A stretch of 64,000 nt of DNA from an uncultured bacterium (GTDB taxonomy: Bacteria; Bacillota; Clostridia; Oscillospirales; Oscillospiraceae). The notes below the pieces were generated by a model. That model saw only the letters and a program-made list of their open reading frames with translations, did not search any database and was not told the origin of the DNA. The translations under genes were made by a program, and so were the position numbers. The stretch lies in NCBI GenBank assembly GCA_949293245.1, contig CASFCS010000007.1, forward strand, positions 52,775-116,774. Direction: 5' to 3'. Below are positions 43,056-52,242 of this stretch, one piece after another (the stretch's first letter is position 1; each line of letters begins with the position of its first letter).

Positions 43056-44021
43056 ATGAAGAAGAAGCTTTTGTCTCTCATCCTGGCGGGCGCCATGGCC
43101 TTTGCCCTGGCCGCCTGCAGCGACGCCCCCGCCCAGGACTCCCCCGACAACTCCAAGGACCCCGAAGTGAGCTCCTCCCAGCCCCAGGAGAGCGAGACCC
43201 CCCAGGTCTCCGTCCCCCCTGTGGAGGATCTGACCGGGGTGGACACCTCTGCCATCCCCGGCCTGGAGGACGGGGTGCTCACCATCGCCATGGAGTGCGC
43301 CTACGCCCCCTACAACTGGACCCAGAGCGACGACTCCAACGGCGCCGTGCCCATCAAGGACTCCTCTGAGTACGCCAACGGCTATGACGTGATGATCGCC
43401 AAGCGCATCTGCGAGGCCTACGGCTGGGAGCTGGAAGTGGTGCGCACCGACTGGGACTCCCTGGTGCCCGGCGTCCAGTCCGGCGTGTATGACGCGGTCA
43501 TCGCCGGCCAGTCCATGACTGCCGACCGCATGGAGCAGGTGGACTTCGCCGGCCCCTACTTCTACGCCTCCATCGTGTGCGTCACCAAGGCGGGCAGCGC
43601 CTATGCCGACGCCCAGGGCATCAGCGACCTGTCCGGCGGCTCCTGCACCGCCCAGATCGCCACCATTTGGTACAACTCCATGCTGCCCCAGATTGACGGG
43701 GCCAACATCCAGCCCGCCGCCGAGACCGCTCCCGCCATGCTCATGGCCCTGGAGACCGGCACCGTGGACTTCATCTGCACCGACATGCCCACCGCCCTGG
43801 GGGCCGTGGCCGCCTATGACGACATGGTGATCCTGGACTTCACCGGCAGCAGCGACAACTTCGACGTGGATGAGGGCGAGATTAACATCGGCGTGTCCGT
43901 CATGAAGGGCAACACCCAGCTCAAGGACGCCATTGACACCGTCCTCTCCGCCCTGAATGCCGACCAGTTTAACGCCATCATGGACCAGGCCATCGCCATC
44001 CAGCCCCTGAGCGAGGGCTGA
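43056..44021 (+). CDS. Amino-acid ABC transporter, substrate-binding lipoprotein (lysine-regulated)
   Basis: A 321-residue lipoprotein: signal peptide MKKKLLSLILAGAMAFALAA with the lipobox Cys in LAACS, a Ser/Pro-rich spacer to about residue 65, then a type 2 periplasmic-binding domain of the polar amino-acid family (LTIAMECAYAPYNWTQ, GYDVMIAKRICEAYGWELE, SVMKGNTQLKDAIDTVL). Lysine as ligand is inferred from the riboswitch just upstream. First gene of the transporter operon. Confidence 0.93.
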   Translation: MKKKLLSLILAGAMAFALAACSDAPAQDSPDNSKDPEVSSSQPQESETPQVSVPPVEDLTGVDTSAIPGLEDGVLTIAMECAYAPYNWTQSDDSNGAVPIKDSSEYANGYDVMIAKRICEAYGWELEVVRTDWDSLVPGVQSGVYDAVIAGQSMTADRMEQVDFAGPYFYASIVCVTKAGSAYADAQGISDLSGGSCTAQIATIWYNSMLPQIDGANIQPAAETAPAMLMALETGTVDFICTDMPTALGAVAAYDDMVILDFTGSSDNFDVDEGEINIGVSVMKGNTQLKDAIDTVLSALNADQFNAIMDQAIAIQPLSEG

Positions 44022-44152
44022 TCCCAGCCATCCGACCATCCCGGGCGGGGAACGGACACCGTTCCCCGCCTTGCGGTGTGTGGGAGGAGGGAGGCGTCCT
44101 CTCCCCCCCCACGGTCCCGCGCCACTATTTGAAAGGGAGGGAACATTCCCCC

Positions 44153-45028
44153 ATGGAGCGATTTCAACAGTTGGGCGCCGACATCGTCAAGCTCTGGGAG
44201 CGGTGCGGCGGCGACTACCTCAACGGCATCAGGAGCACCCTGATTCTGGCGGTGGTGGCCACGGCCATCGGCTGCCTCATCGGCCTTGTGTGCGGCATTC
44301 TCAACACCATCCCCTGCGCCAAGAATGACCCCCTGCCCAAGCGCTTTTTCGTCAAGCTCATCCGGGCCATCGTGCGCATCTATGTGGAGGTCTTCCGGGG
44401 CACGCCCATGATCCTCCAGGCGGTGTTCATCTACTACGGCCTGCCCTACTTCACCTTCAACTCCGTCCAGTGGCCCAGCGTGTGGGCCGCCTCCATCCTG
44501 GTGGTGTCCATCAACACCGGGGCCTACATGGCCGAGAGCGTCCGGGGCGGCATCATCTCCATCGACCCGGGCCAGACCGAGGGGGCCAAGGCCATCGGCA
44601 TGAACCACGTGCAGACCATGACCAGCGTGATCCTGCCCCAGGCCCTGCGGAACATCATGCCCCAGATCGGCAACAACTTCATCATCAACATCAAGGACTC
44701 CTCGGTGATGTTCATCATCTCCTTTACGGAGTTCTTCGCCGCCCACCGGGGGGCCGTGGGGGCTACCTACCTCTACTTCCCCTCCGCCACCATCGAGATG
44801 GTGGGCTACCTCACCATGACCCTCATCGCCTCCTTCCTGCTGCGCTGGATCGAGCGGCGCATGGACGGCGCGGACAGCTACGAGCTGGTCCAGGCCGACC
44901 AGCTCACCATGGCGGCGGGGACCTACAGCCACCCCGACCGGGGCACCCCCTTTGACGAGCACAGCAAGGAGAAGCGCAGCCGCATCCGGCAGGAACTGAA
45001 ACATGGACGGACAAGGGGGGACCGCTGA
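44153..45028 (+). CDS. Amino-acid ABC transporter, permease
   Basis: A 291-residue HisM/ArtQ-type permease with about five hydrophobic segments. The EAA loop reads [20 protein letters not shown], and [21 protein letters not shown] is the usual second signature. The C-terminal 50 residues are charged and longer than in most members. It lies 131 nt after the binding-protein gene and ends 1 nt before the ATPase start. Confidence 0.93.
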   Translation: MERFQQLGADIVKLWERCGGDYLNGIRSTLILAVVATAIGCLIGLVCGILNTIPCAKNDPLPKRFFVKLIRAIVRIYVEVFRGTPMILQAVFIYYGLPYFTFNSVQWPSVWAASILVVSINTGAYMAESVRGGIISIDPGQTEGAKAIGMNHVQTMTSVILPQALRNIMPQIGNNFIINIKDSSVMFIISFTEFFAAHRGAVGATYLYFPSATIEMVGYLTMTLIASFLLRWIERRMDGADSYELVQADQLTMAAGTYSHPDRGTPFDEHSKEKRSRIRQELKHGRTRGDR

Positions 45029-45029
45029 C

Positions 45030-45770
45030 ATGAGCGAGACAATTCTGGAGATCCGGCATCTTTCCAAGTCCTTCGGCAGCAACCAGGTGCTCCGGGACAT
45101 CGACTTCACCGTGTCCAAGGGGGACGTGACCTCCATCATCGGGGCCTCGGGCTCGGGCAAGTCCACCCTGCTGCGGTGCATCAACCTGCTGGAGACCCCC
45201 ACCGACGGGGAGATCCTCTTCCACGGGCAGAACGTGGCGGGCCGGGGGTTCAACCCCAGCGCCTACCGGTCCAAGGTGGGCATGGTGTTCCAGTCCTTCA
45301 ACCTCTTTGACAATATGACCGTACTGGACAACTGCATGGTGGGCCAGGTGAAGGTGCTGAAAAAGCCCAAGGAGCAGGCCCGGGAGAACGCCATGAAGTA
45401 CCTGGAGAAGGTGGGCATGGCCCCCTACATCAAGGCCAAGCCCCGGCAGATCTCCGGCGGCCAGAAGCAGCGGGTGGCCATCGCCCGGGCCCTGGCCATG
45501 GAGCCGGAGGTCCTCCTCTTCGACGAGCCCACCTCCGCCCTGGACCCGGAGATGGTGGGGGAGGTCCTGTCCGTCATGCGGGATTTAGCCCGGGAGGGCA
45601 TGACCATGCTGGTGGTGACCCACGAGATGGCCTTTGCCCGGGACGTGAGCAACCATGTGGTGTACATGGCCGACGGGGTCATCTGTGAGCAGGGGGCCCC
45701 CAAGGACATCTTTGAAACCCCCCAGAACCAGCGCACCCGGGACTTTCTGGCCCGGTTCATGGACCGCTGA
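45030..45770 (+). CDS. Amino-acid ABC transporter, ATPase
   Basis: A 246-residue GlnQ/ArtP-type ATPase: Walker [11 protein letters not shown]-loop MVFQSFNLF, signature [14 protein letters not shown], Walker [13 protein letters not shown] and switch His in VVTHEM. The ATG at 45030 follows GGGGGG by 9 nt, one base after the permease stop; an upstream ATG at 45003 lies within the permease gene. It completes a one-substrate-binding, one-permease homodimer, one-ATPase importer. Confidence 0.95.
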   Translation: MSETILEIRHLSKSFGSNQVLRDIDFTVSKGDVTSIIGASGSGKSTLLRCINLLETPTDGEILFHGQNVAGRGFNPSAYRSKVGMVFQSFNLFDNMTVLDNCMVGQVKVLKKPKEQARENAMKYLEKVGMAPYIKAKPRQISGGQKQRVAIARALAMEPEVLLFDEPTSALDPEMVGEVLSVMRDLAREGMTMLVVTHEMAFARDVSNHVVYMADGVICEQGAPKDIFETPQNQRTRDFLARFMDR

Positions 45771-45786
45771 GGGCAGACAAAAAGTT

Positions 45787-45836
45787 GATCCCCCGCGCCC
45801 GCCGGAGCTTCCGGCGGGCGCGGGGGATCTTTTCTT
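45787..45836 (+). terminator. Terminator after the lysine transporter operon
   Basis: A perfect 20-bp stem starting GATCCCCCGCGCCCGCCGGA with a 3-nt loop, followed by TTTTCTT. It lies between convergent transporter and suf genes and has a T-rich flank on the minus strand too. Confidence 0.9.
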
Positions 45837-45856
45837 GCGTATGGGTATGGACCCTC

Positions 45857-46777
45857 TCAGGCCAGGAAGCCCTCCAATATGCGCTCCTCCGCCTCCTCCT
45901 CCGTGAGGCCCAGAGTCATGAGCTTGATGATCTGGTCCCCGGCGATGCGGCCGATGGCGGCCTCATGGATGAGCTGGGCGTCCATGCTGTTGGCGGTAAT
46001 GGCAGGGATGGAGCTGATGCGGGCGCTGTCCATGATGATGGAGTCGCACTGGACGTGGCCGAAGCACCGGCCATTGCCCTCCACCTGGGGGTAGAACACC
46101 TGGACCGACTCCCCCTGGCCCACGGACCGGGAGACCACCTGGGCCTTGCTGTCCTCCCCCTCCAAAATCACGTCCATCCGGGACTCGGCAAACTGCTTGC
46201 CGTCGGTGAGGAGCTTCTCCTGGACCACCACCTCGCTGCCGGCCCCCCGGGCCACCACCTTGGTGTACCGCTTGGTGGAGTCCACCCCCCGGATCTGCAC
46301 CATGTCCAGGGTGATGGAGGCCCCCTCCTCCAGGTAGATGATGGTCTGGGGGTTCATGATCCGCTCTCCGGTGCCCTTGCCATCGCCGTAGTGCTTCTCG
46401 GAGTAGCGCACCTTGGACCCCCGGCCCACGTGGAAGGTGTGGATGCCGTCGTGCTGGGAGCGCTGGTGGCCGTCGTTGTGGATGCCGCAGCCGGCGATGA
46501 TGTCCACGTCGCACCCCTCGCCGATGAAGAAGTCGTTGTACACCGTCTCCTCCAGGCCGCTCTGGGTGATAAGGACGGGGATGTGGACGCTCTCCCCCCG
46601 GGTGCCCGGGGCGATGCGGATGTCAATGCCCGTCTTGTCGTCCTTGTTGGCGATCTCGATGTGGCTGGTATTGTTCCGGCCGGACAGGGCGCCGTTCTTG
46701 CGGATGTTGTAGGCCCCCTGGGGCACGTCAGTGAGGTCCGCAATCTGATAGAGCAGGTTCAGGTCGATCTTATCCAT
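45857..46777 (-). CDS. Minimal SufB/SufD-type scaffold protein
   Basis: A 306-residue SufBD-core protein, much shorter than SufB of SUFBCDSU systems (about 465). It reads HGIH-type beta-helix repeats (DIIAGCGIHNDGHQRSQHDG, RYSEKHYGDGKG) and ends in the SufC-binding helices HEAAIGRIAGDQIIKLMTLG. Together with SufC it forms the two-gene system called SmsCB in anaerobes. Its start overlaps the sufC stop by 8 nt. Confidence 0.92.
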   Translation of the reverse strand: MDKIDLNLLYQIADLTDVPQGAYNIRKNGALSGRNNTSHIEIANKDDKTGIDIRIAPGTRGESVHIPVLITQSGLEETVYNDFFIGEGCDVDIIAGCGIHNDGHQRSQHDGIHTFHVGRGSKVRYSEKHYGDGKGTGERIMNPQTIIYLEEGASITLDMVQIRGVDSTKRYTKVVARGAGSEVVVQEKLLTDGKQFAESRMDVILEGEDSKAQVVSRSVGQGESVQVFYPQVEGNGRCFGHVQCDSIIMDSARISSIPAITANSMDAQLIHEAAIGRIAGDQIIKLMTLGLTEEEAEERILEGFLA

Positions 46778-47510
46778 TCTTGCTTCCCTCCTGCATATAG
46801 CTGCACCCGGCGGTGGTGTTGGCGATGATCTTGGGGAAGATCTCCTCCTTGGGCCCCTGCTCGGTGACCACCCCGTTGGAGATCATGACGATCTCGTCCG
46901 CCAGGTCGATGATGCGCTCCTGGTGGGAGATGATGATGATGGTGGACTCCCGCTTCCGGTGGAGCAGGCGGAAAGTGTCCGTCAGCCGGGCGAAGGACCA
47001 CAGGTCGATGCCCGCCTCGGGCTCGTCAAAGATCATCAGGCCGCTCTTCCGGGCCAGGATGGTGGCGATCTCGATGCGCTTGACCTCGCCGCCGGAGAGG
47101 GAGGAGTCCACCTCCCGGTCGATATAGTCCCCGGCGCACAGCCCCACCTGGGTGAGATAGCGGCAGGCCTCCCCCCGCTCCAGCTTCTCGTTGCCCGAGG
47201 CCAGGCTCAGCAGGTCCCGCACCCGCAGGCCCTTGAACCGGGGGGGCTGCTGAAAGCCGTAGCTGATGCCCAGCTTGGCCCGCTGGCTGATGGACAGCCC
47301 GGTGATATCCTGGCCGTTCCACAAAATGGTGCCCCCGGTGGGCTGGTTGATGCCCATGATGGTCTTGGCCAGAGTGGTCTTGCCCCCGCCGTTGGGGCCG
47401 GTGATGACCACGAAGCGGCCGTCGGGCACGGTGAGGGTCACGCCCCGCAGAATGTCGGCGGCGCCGGAGTCCTGCTCGACGCCGTAGCGGAGCCCTTTGA
47501 TTTCAAGCAT
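46770..47510 (-). CDS. sufC: Fe-S assembly ATPase SufC
   Basis: A 246-residue ABC-type ATPase that drives cluster building on SufB. Walker A GPNGGGKTTLAKT, Q-loop region YGFQQPPRFKGLRV, signature SLSGGEVKRIEIATIL, Walker B LMIFDEPEAGID and His in ISHQERI. SufC lacks the usual membrane partners. First gene of the sufCB operon, with its own promoter. Confidence 0.95.
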   Translation of the reverse strand: MLEIKGLRYGVEQDSGAADILRGVTLTVPDGRFVVITGPNGGGKTTLAKTIMGINQPTGGTILWNGQDITGLSISQRAKLGISYGFQQPPRFKGLRVRDLLSLASGNEKLERGEACRYLTQVGLCAGDYIDREVDSSLSGGEVKRIEIATILARKSGLMIFDEPEAGIDLWSFARLTDTFRLLHRKRESTIIIISHQERIIDLADEIVMISNGVVTEQGPKEEIFPKIIANTTAGCSYMQEGSKNG

Positions 47511-47609
47511 GGATCTGATTCTCCTTTGTGCTCATTTCTCTCTGTGTGGTCCGGGCGGGCCGCCCGGGAAAGCGCTGCAAACCCCCGCGGGTATCCGCGC
47601 GGGTCTTTT

Positions 47610-47638
47610 ATTATATCATATCCAATTTTTCCTTGCAA
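47610..47638 (-). promoter_or_regulatory. SigA-type promoter of sufCB
   Basis: On the minus strand TTGCAA (47638-47633), 17-bp spacer and TATAAT (47615-47610). About 95 nt of leader follow, with GC-rich inverted repeats (CCGCGCGGATACCCGCGGGG). Confidence 0.75.
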
Positions 47639-47726
47639 TACGAACCGGACCGGCCCTTTTTCCATAGTATGGGCTGTACCCGGCGAAAATCGGGAAGGGC
47701 CGGGCCCTTCCACAGGAGGTATTGCC

Positions 47727-48443
47727 ATGGATCACCAATGGACGGCGCCCTGCCCGGCGCCCGACGCCCTCTCCCCCGACGACCAGGCGGTCTTTCAGCG
47801 GGTGTGGCAGCGGGTGATGGCTGGGCGGGAGGAGAGCGCCGCCGTCAGTTCCCCCGACACCACCCAGGCCCTGTCCCAGGCCGCCCTGGAGGCCGCCCCG
47901 GAGACCGCTCTGGTCCCCGCCCATGGGCTGGCTCAGCCGCCCGCCCCCGGCTCCCGGGACCGCTCCGCCGCCCCGGCGCCCCAGCACCGGGGGGACGACT
48001 TCCCCGCCGCGGAGGATGTGCCCTGCCTGGGTCCCGCCTCCGCCGTACACAGCGACATGCTCCAGCAGGCAGTGCTGGAAGAGCTGACCAGCTGGCAGCT
48101 TTTCCGCCATCTGGCCCGGCGGGCGGGGAGCCCCGGGGGGCGGGTGCTGGCGGCCATCGCCTCTGACGACCACCGCCACGCCCGGCGGCTGTCCACCGCC
48201 TGTTTTCTCATCACCGGCGCCCGCTACTGGCCCGTGGACCAGCTCTCCCCCCCGGCTCTGGGCAACTACCTGGGCACCCTGCGCCGCCAGTTTGCCGCCA
48301 AGCAGCGGCGTGCCCTGGATTACCAGGCCCAGGCGGGGGGCACCGGGGACCGCTGTCTGGCCCAGCTGCTGCGGGAGCTCTCCCAGGAGGAGGCCCTCCA
48401 CGCCCAGATGCTCCGGGGGGTACTGGAGCAGTCGGGGTTCTGA
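47727..48443 (+). CDS. Ferritin-like protein with a long disordered N-terminus
   Basis: 238 residues. The first 110 are Pro/Ala-rich; from about 118 a ferritin/rubrerythrin-type helical bundle follows with two half-motifs, SDDHRHARRL and SQEEALHAQML, and an aromatic-rich first helix (LEELTSWQLFRHLA). The first half-motif has Asp-Asp-x-x-His where Glu-x-x-His is typical. It may bind a di-iron centre. It is divergent from sufCB, suggesting iron homeostasis. AGGAGG is 7 nt before the ATG. Confidence 0.78.
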   Translation: MDHQWTAPCPAPDALSPDDQAVFQRVWQRVMAGREESAAVSSPDTTQALSQAALEAAPETALVPAHGLAQPPAPGSRDRSAAPAPQHRGDDFPAAEDVPCLGPASAVHSDMLQQAVLEELTSWQLFRHLARRAGSPGGRVLAAIASDDHRHARRLSTACFLITGARYWPVDQLSPPALGNYLGTLRRQFAAKQRRALDYQAQAGGTGDRCLAQLLRELSQEEALHAQMLRGVLEQSGF

Positions 48444-48450
48444 GGGGCAG

Positions 48451-48512
48451 ACACAGTGTTCCCCGGGGCGCCCGGCCCCGGGGAACAGGAATCGTGTGGA
48501 GCTCCCTCCACA
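48451..48512. terminator. Hairpins between convergent ferritin-like and GNAT genes
   Basis: GTTCCCCGGGGC with GCCCCGGGGAAC (12-bp stem), then TGTGGAG with CCTCCACA. Neither side has a clear T-run, so termination is uncertain although both genes end here. Confidence 0.5.
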
Positions 48513-48545
48513 CCGTTCAAAACAATAGGGGTATGTGCCCGGTTT

Positions 48546-49430
48546 TCACTCAAAGGCCAGGCCCAGATAGCCCCGGGTGGCCTCTCCCTGTCTGGCACGC
48601 AGGTCCTGGTTGTACCACTTGATCACCCCAAAGGGCTGGCCGTACCCGCCGGCGGGCCAGGTCCGGTCCACAGGCATGCGCACCACATACCGGTCGGCGG
48701 GGCAGGCCTGGGCCACCAGGGCCATGGCTGTCTCCTCCTTCCCCGGCGGCACCAACAGCTCCTTCACCTGGGCGGTAATGCCCGGGTTGCTCTTCTGGAG
48801 CTCCACGGCGGCGCACCCGGCGCCCCCTTCCCACTGCAAAATCAGCAGCTCGCCCCCGGTGGACCGGCTGAGATAGCGCTGGAACTCCACCAGCGCCTGG
48901 GAGTACTCCAGGTGGAAGGTGCCCGCGAGCAGCTCCTCCCGCAGGCGGTTGTAGTCCTCCGCCTGGGCGCAGGTATACCCGCTGCCCTCCGGGGCCTCCC
49001 CGATCTGGGCCGCGGGCACCTCCGCCATACGGCTGGCAAAGGCGTACTCATAGCCCACGCTCTCAAAAAACCGGAAGAGGCTGGGCTCGGCGGGCACCAG
49101 GGTGACACAGGGGAGCTTGCGCTCCTGGAGGTAGAAGTCGGCGTACCGCAGCAGAGTGCGGCCGAAGCCCCGCTCCCGCTGGTCCGGGTCGGTGCCCAGG
49201 GCGTAGAGGTAGGCGGTGTCCACCACCTGGCCGTCCGGCAGGTGGAGCCTGGCCCGGGGGGCAGCGATATAGGTGCGCAGCACCCCGTCCTCCTTGAGCA
49301 GCATCACTTCCTCCAGGCCGCAGGCCTGGAAAAAGGAATCCATCAGGGCGTCCTCATCGGCATAGACCGCCCGCCAAAGATGACAGATCTCCTCCCTCTC
49401 CTGGGGCTTTGCCATGCGCAGTTCCAGCAT
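48546..49430 (-). CDS. GNAT-family N-acetyltransferase
   Basis: A 294-residue protein with the acetyl-CoA-binding GNAT motif LYALGTDPDQRERGFGRTLL (about residues 75-94) in the N-terminal half; the C-terminal half, about 140 residues, could be a second, degenerate domain. Substrate unknown. It lies 31 nt after the DUF2156 gene and is likely cotranscribed with it. Confidence 0.85.
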   Translation of the reverse strand: MLELRMAKPQEREEICHLWRAVYADEDALMDSFFQACGLEEVMLLKEDGVLRTYIAAPRARLHLPDGQVVDTAYLYALGTDPDQRERGFGRTLLRYADFYLQERKLPCVTLVPAEPSLFRFFESVGYEYAFASRMAEVPAAQIGEAPEGSGYTCAQAEDYNRLREELLAGTFHLEYSQALVEFQRYLSRSTGGELLILQWEGGAGCAAVELQKSNPGITAQVKELLVPPGKEETAMALVAQACPADRYVVRMPVDRTWPAGGYGQPFGVIKWYNQDLRARQGEATRGYLGLAFE

Positions 49431-49461
49431 AGGCGTGCTCCTTTCGGCACGGGCCTCCCCC

Positions 49462-50376
49462 CTAAGGGAGATAGGCCCGGTATTTTGTCAGCAAAATGTC
49501 GGGGTAGTAGGACAGCTTGGCCCGGCGCAGCCCCTCCAGCCCCAGGTCGTCCTCCCGGTTGATCCACTCCACCCGGGGATGGCGGCGGGCCACCATCCGG
49601 GCCATCTCCCGGTTGATAACGGTGTAGGCCCCCTGGATCTGGGGAAAGGCCTTCTCGAAGTGGATGTCGTACCCGTTGTCCCCCAGGGGGCTGCCCAGGG
49701 AAAAGGCCATCACCTGGCCCCCCGCCCGGATGAGTCCCCCCTCCAGCCCCAGGCGGGCAAAGACCGCCCCGTCCAGGGCCTCCTGGATGGCCAGGGACTC
49801 CTGCTCCAGGTCGGCGGCGTCCTCCCCGCCCTCCTCCAGCCGCTGGGCAAACCAGCGGCGGGCCATGGCGGCGCAGTGGCACAGATTGTCCGGCCCCAGG
49901 GGTTCAAACATCCAGTCCGGCCAGGTCTCGTCAAAGCGGTGGATGTGGTTGCGCTTGCCGTGGAGCTTTTTCCCCGCCAGGGTGGCAAGGCGCTGGGTGG
50001 AGTAGACGTAATCAAAGCCGTCCCGGTCCTCCTCAAAGACAAAGCGGCCGGGGCAGACCTCCTCCAGCTGGGATCGGTGCTCCGCCGTCAGGCAGATGAG
50101 GTGCAGTCCCTCCCCCCGGCTCCCGGCGTCCGCCTCCAGGGCCTTCAGGGCCCCTTCCAGGGGGCCCCGGCCTGTGGGGAACAGATAGCCGCCCCCCTGT
50201 CCCCCCTCCATGCGCACCAGCAGGCGGTCCCCCGCCCGGGCGATGGTCTGGTGGTAGGCGTCGCTGAGGAGATAGATATTCGCGAAGTTATATTCACATG
50301 CCAGCCCGTTCTCTCCGGCCAGCAGCTCATCCACCCACACCTTGTCCTCCAGGGTGGGGGTGCGGAAATTACTCAT
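49462..50376 (-). CDS. DUF2156 (phosphatidylglycerol lysyltransferase C-domain) protein
   Basis: A 304-residue soluble protein of two GNAT-like folds as in the catalytic domain of MprF, without its membrane part. FANIYLLSDAYHQTIARAGD and GKKLHGKRNHIHRFDETWPD are typical. It may move an aminoacyl group from tRNA to a small molecule or peptide; the substrate is unknown. First gene of a pair with the GNAT gene. Confidence 0.87.
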   Translation of the reverse strand: MSNFRTPTLEDKVWVDELLAGENGLACEYNFANIYLLSDAYHQTIARAGDRLLVRMEGGQGGGYLFPTGRGPLEGALKALEADAGSRGEGLHLICLTAEHRSQLEEVCPGRFVFEEDRDGFDYVYSTQRLATLAGKKLHGKRNHIHRFDETWPDWMFEPLGPDNLCHCAAMARRWFAQRLEEGGEDAADLEQESLAIQEALDGAVFARLGLEGGLIRAGGQVMAFSLGSPLGDNGYDIHFEKAFPQIQGAYTVINREMARMVARRHPRVEWINREDDLGLEGLRRAKLSYYPDILLTKYRAYLP

Positions 50377-50466
50377 AGTGATAACAGGCTCCTTTTTGCC
50401 TTAACTGGTTCTGTACAGGGGCTTGTACGCCCCTCTTTGGGCCGCCCGCAGGCGCACCACGATGGT

Positions 50467-50495
50467 AGTCTATCATAGGGTTTGGGAAAACACAA
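50467..50495 (-). promoter_or_regulatory. Putative promoter of the DUF2156-GNAT operon
   Basis: On the minus strand TTGTGT (50495-50490), 17-bp spacer and TAGACT (50472-50467), about 90 nt before the start codon. Confidence 0.5.
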
Positions 50496-50572
50496 CTAAT
50501 TTTCCGCATTCCAGTCAAATATTATGATACATTTTTCACATTTCCTTCCTGCCCCGCCCCTTTACACGCCAA

Positions 50573-50611
50573 GGAGCCCGGACACTCTGGTGTCCGGGCT
50601 CCGTTGTTTTT
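50573..50611. terminator. Terminator-like hairpin after the zinc-ribbon membrane protein gene
   Basis: GGAGCCCGGACAC with its perfect 13-bp complement and loop TCTG; the T-rich tail (GTTGTTTTTGTT) is on the plus strand although the nearest gene end is on the minus strand. Confidence 0.6.
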
Positions 50612-50628
50612 GTTCTGGCTGTCCCCGC

Positions 50629-52056
50629 TCAGCCCACGCCCACGGCGCTCTGGGAGTCCCCGCTGGCGGGGGAGCTGTCGCCGGAGGAGCTGCTGTCACC
50701 GGAGGAGCTGCTGCCGCCGGACTGGCCCTCAAAGACGACGGTGTTGAAGGTGTCGGAGAAAAGACTGGACTGGCTGAGCATGCCGTTGGGAGCGGCGTAC
50801 AGGGTGTAGACGATGCCCTGATCCGTCTCTGCCGCGGCGGTGCTGCCGCCGTTCTTGTTCACGCTGTGGATCTCGCCGGTACCCAGGAGGAGCAGGTAAT
50901 AGGTGGTGTAGTCGCTGCTGTCCTCCGCCATGTACCAGGCCATGGCCTCCACATAGTCGTCCTCAAAGAACTGCTTGTAGTAAATGGTGTCCCCCTCGAT
51001 GACGTAGCTGCCGATCTCAATGCGGTCGTCGTCGGGGTCGCTGTCGGCCACCAGGGTGGTGGCGGAGCCCTCCTTGCCGTCCCGGCTGGTGACCTGGAGG
51101 CCCTCGCTGCTGCGGATGTAGATCTTCTGGCCGTCGCACAGCAGGTCATACACGCTGTCCGCCGGGAGATAGCAGAAGCCCAGGGGGGTGCCGTCCTTCC
51201 AGCCGTACTCCCAGAGGGTGTTCTCCTTGGCGTAGTAGAGGCTGTCGCCGTAGAGGGTGAAGGTCTCCACACCGGACTGGAGCAGAGCGTCCTCCTCCCC
51301 GGTGAGGGTGCACCAGCGCAGCTCGTCGCCCACCAGGTAGATCAGCTTGCCGTCCCGGATGTCAAATTTGGAGGGGGACTCCTCCAGCTCGATGATGGTG
51401 GTGGGCTCGCTGCCGTCCAGGCCCATGGTACCGATGGCGTAGCCCTCGTCCAGGCTCTCCCGGTAGAGGATCTTGTCGTCCACCAGGCGGAACTTGCCCA
51501 CCTTGGAGTTGGTGGAGATCTGGGTCTTGTTGCCGCCGCTGCGGTCGGTGCGGTAGAGGCTGGTGCTCTCGTCGCTGTCGTTGTAGGCGCCGATGTAGTA
51601 GCAGTAGCTCTCGTTATAGGCGTACTGGCCGCCGTTGTTGAAGTTGATCTCGTCGTCAATGTTCACATTCCGGCCGCCGCCGCTGCCGCCGCCCAGGAGC
51701 TTCACCGCCGCCACGATGGCCACCACTACCACCACCGCCGCTGCGGCGATGGCAATGATCTTGGTGGGAGGGCCCTTCTTCTTGGCCGGGGCCCCGGGCA
51801 CAGGACCGCCGGGCTGGCCGCCGGCGGGGGCGTAGGCGGCCTGGGTGGGCGCCCCGGTGGGGGTGTAGGAGGGCTGGGTGGACGCCCCGGTAGGAGCGTA
51901 GGAGGGCTGGCCGCCCTCTCCAGCGGGCGCAGCCCCTGTACCTGCGGGGGCGGGGTCCGCGGCGGGCTGCTGCCCGGACTGGGTCACCTTGGTGCCGCAG
52001 GCCGTGCAGAAGCTGGCATCATCCTCCATGGGTGCGCCGCAATTTTTGCAGAACAT
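50629..52056 (-). CDS. Zinc-ribbon, single-span membrane protein with DUF5050-like outer domain
   Basis: 475 residues. A zinc ribbon (Cys3, Cys6, Cys17, Cys20; MFCKNCGAPMEDDASFCTAC), a Pro/Gly/Gln-rich linker with repeated YAPTGA/YTPTGA units (to about 95), one membrane span (about 99-118, [19 protein letters not shown]), and an outer domain of beta-propeller-like repeats (YCYYIGAYND, LYGDSLYYAKENTLWEYGW) resembling DUF5050. The end is Ser/Gly-rich. Function unknown; perhaps an envelope sensor or scaffold. Confidence 0.85.
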   Translation of the reverse strand: MFCKNCGAPMEDDASFCTACGTKVTQSGQQPAADPAPAGTGAAPAGEGGQPSYAPTGASTQPSYTPTGAPTQAAYAPAGGQPGGPVPGAPAKKKGPPTKIIAIAAAAVVVVVAIVAAVKLLGGGSGGGRNVNIDDEINFNNGGQYAYNESYCYYIGAYNDSDESTSLYRTDRSGGNKTQISTNSKVGKFRLVDDKILYRESLDEGYAIGTMGLDGSEPTTIIELEESPSKFDIRDGKLIYLVGDELRWCTLTGEEDALLQSGVETFTLYGDSLYYAKENTLWEYGWKDGTPLGFCYLPADSVYDLLCDGQKIYIRSSEGLQVTSRDGKEGSATTLVADSDPDDDRIEIGSYVIEGDTIYYKQFFEDDYVEAMAWYMAEDSSDYTTYYLLLLGTGEIHSVNKNGGSTAAAETDQGIVYTLYAAPNGMLSQSSLFSDTFNTVVFEGQSGGSSSSGDSSSSGDSSPASGDSQSAVGVG

Positions 52057-52149
52057 GATGGGTTTTCTCCTTTCCTTTTCCTACTCTTTTTTTGGAAGAT
52101 CCCTGCCGCCTAAGCAGAGTCCTTCTGAAAGCAGTTTTTGCATATGTCT

Positions 52150-52177
52150 AGTTTAACTTATTTTAAGGAAAATGCAA
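52150..52177 (-). promoter_or_regulatory. Putative promoter of the zinc-ribbon membrane protein gene
   Basis: On the minus strand TTGCAT (52177-52172), 16-bp spacer and TAAACT (52155-52150), in AT-rich DNA unlike its surroundings. Confidence 0.6.
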
Positions 52178-52242
52178 TATGCTATTTTATTTTATCGTGC
52201 TATTTCCGGCGATCACCTGGAAAAAACCGGGGTGAAAGAGAA

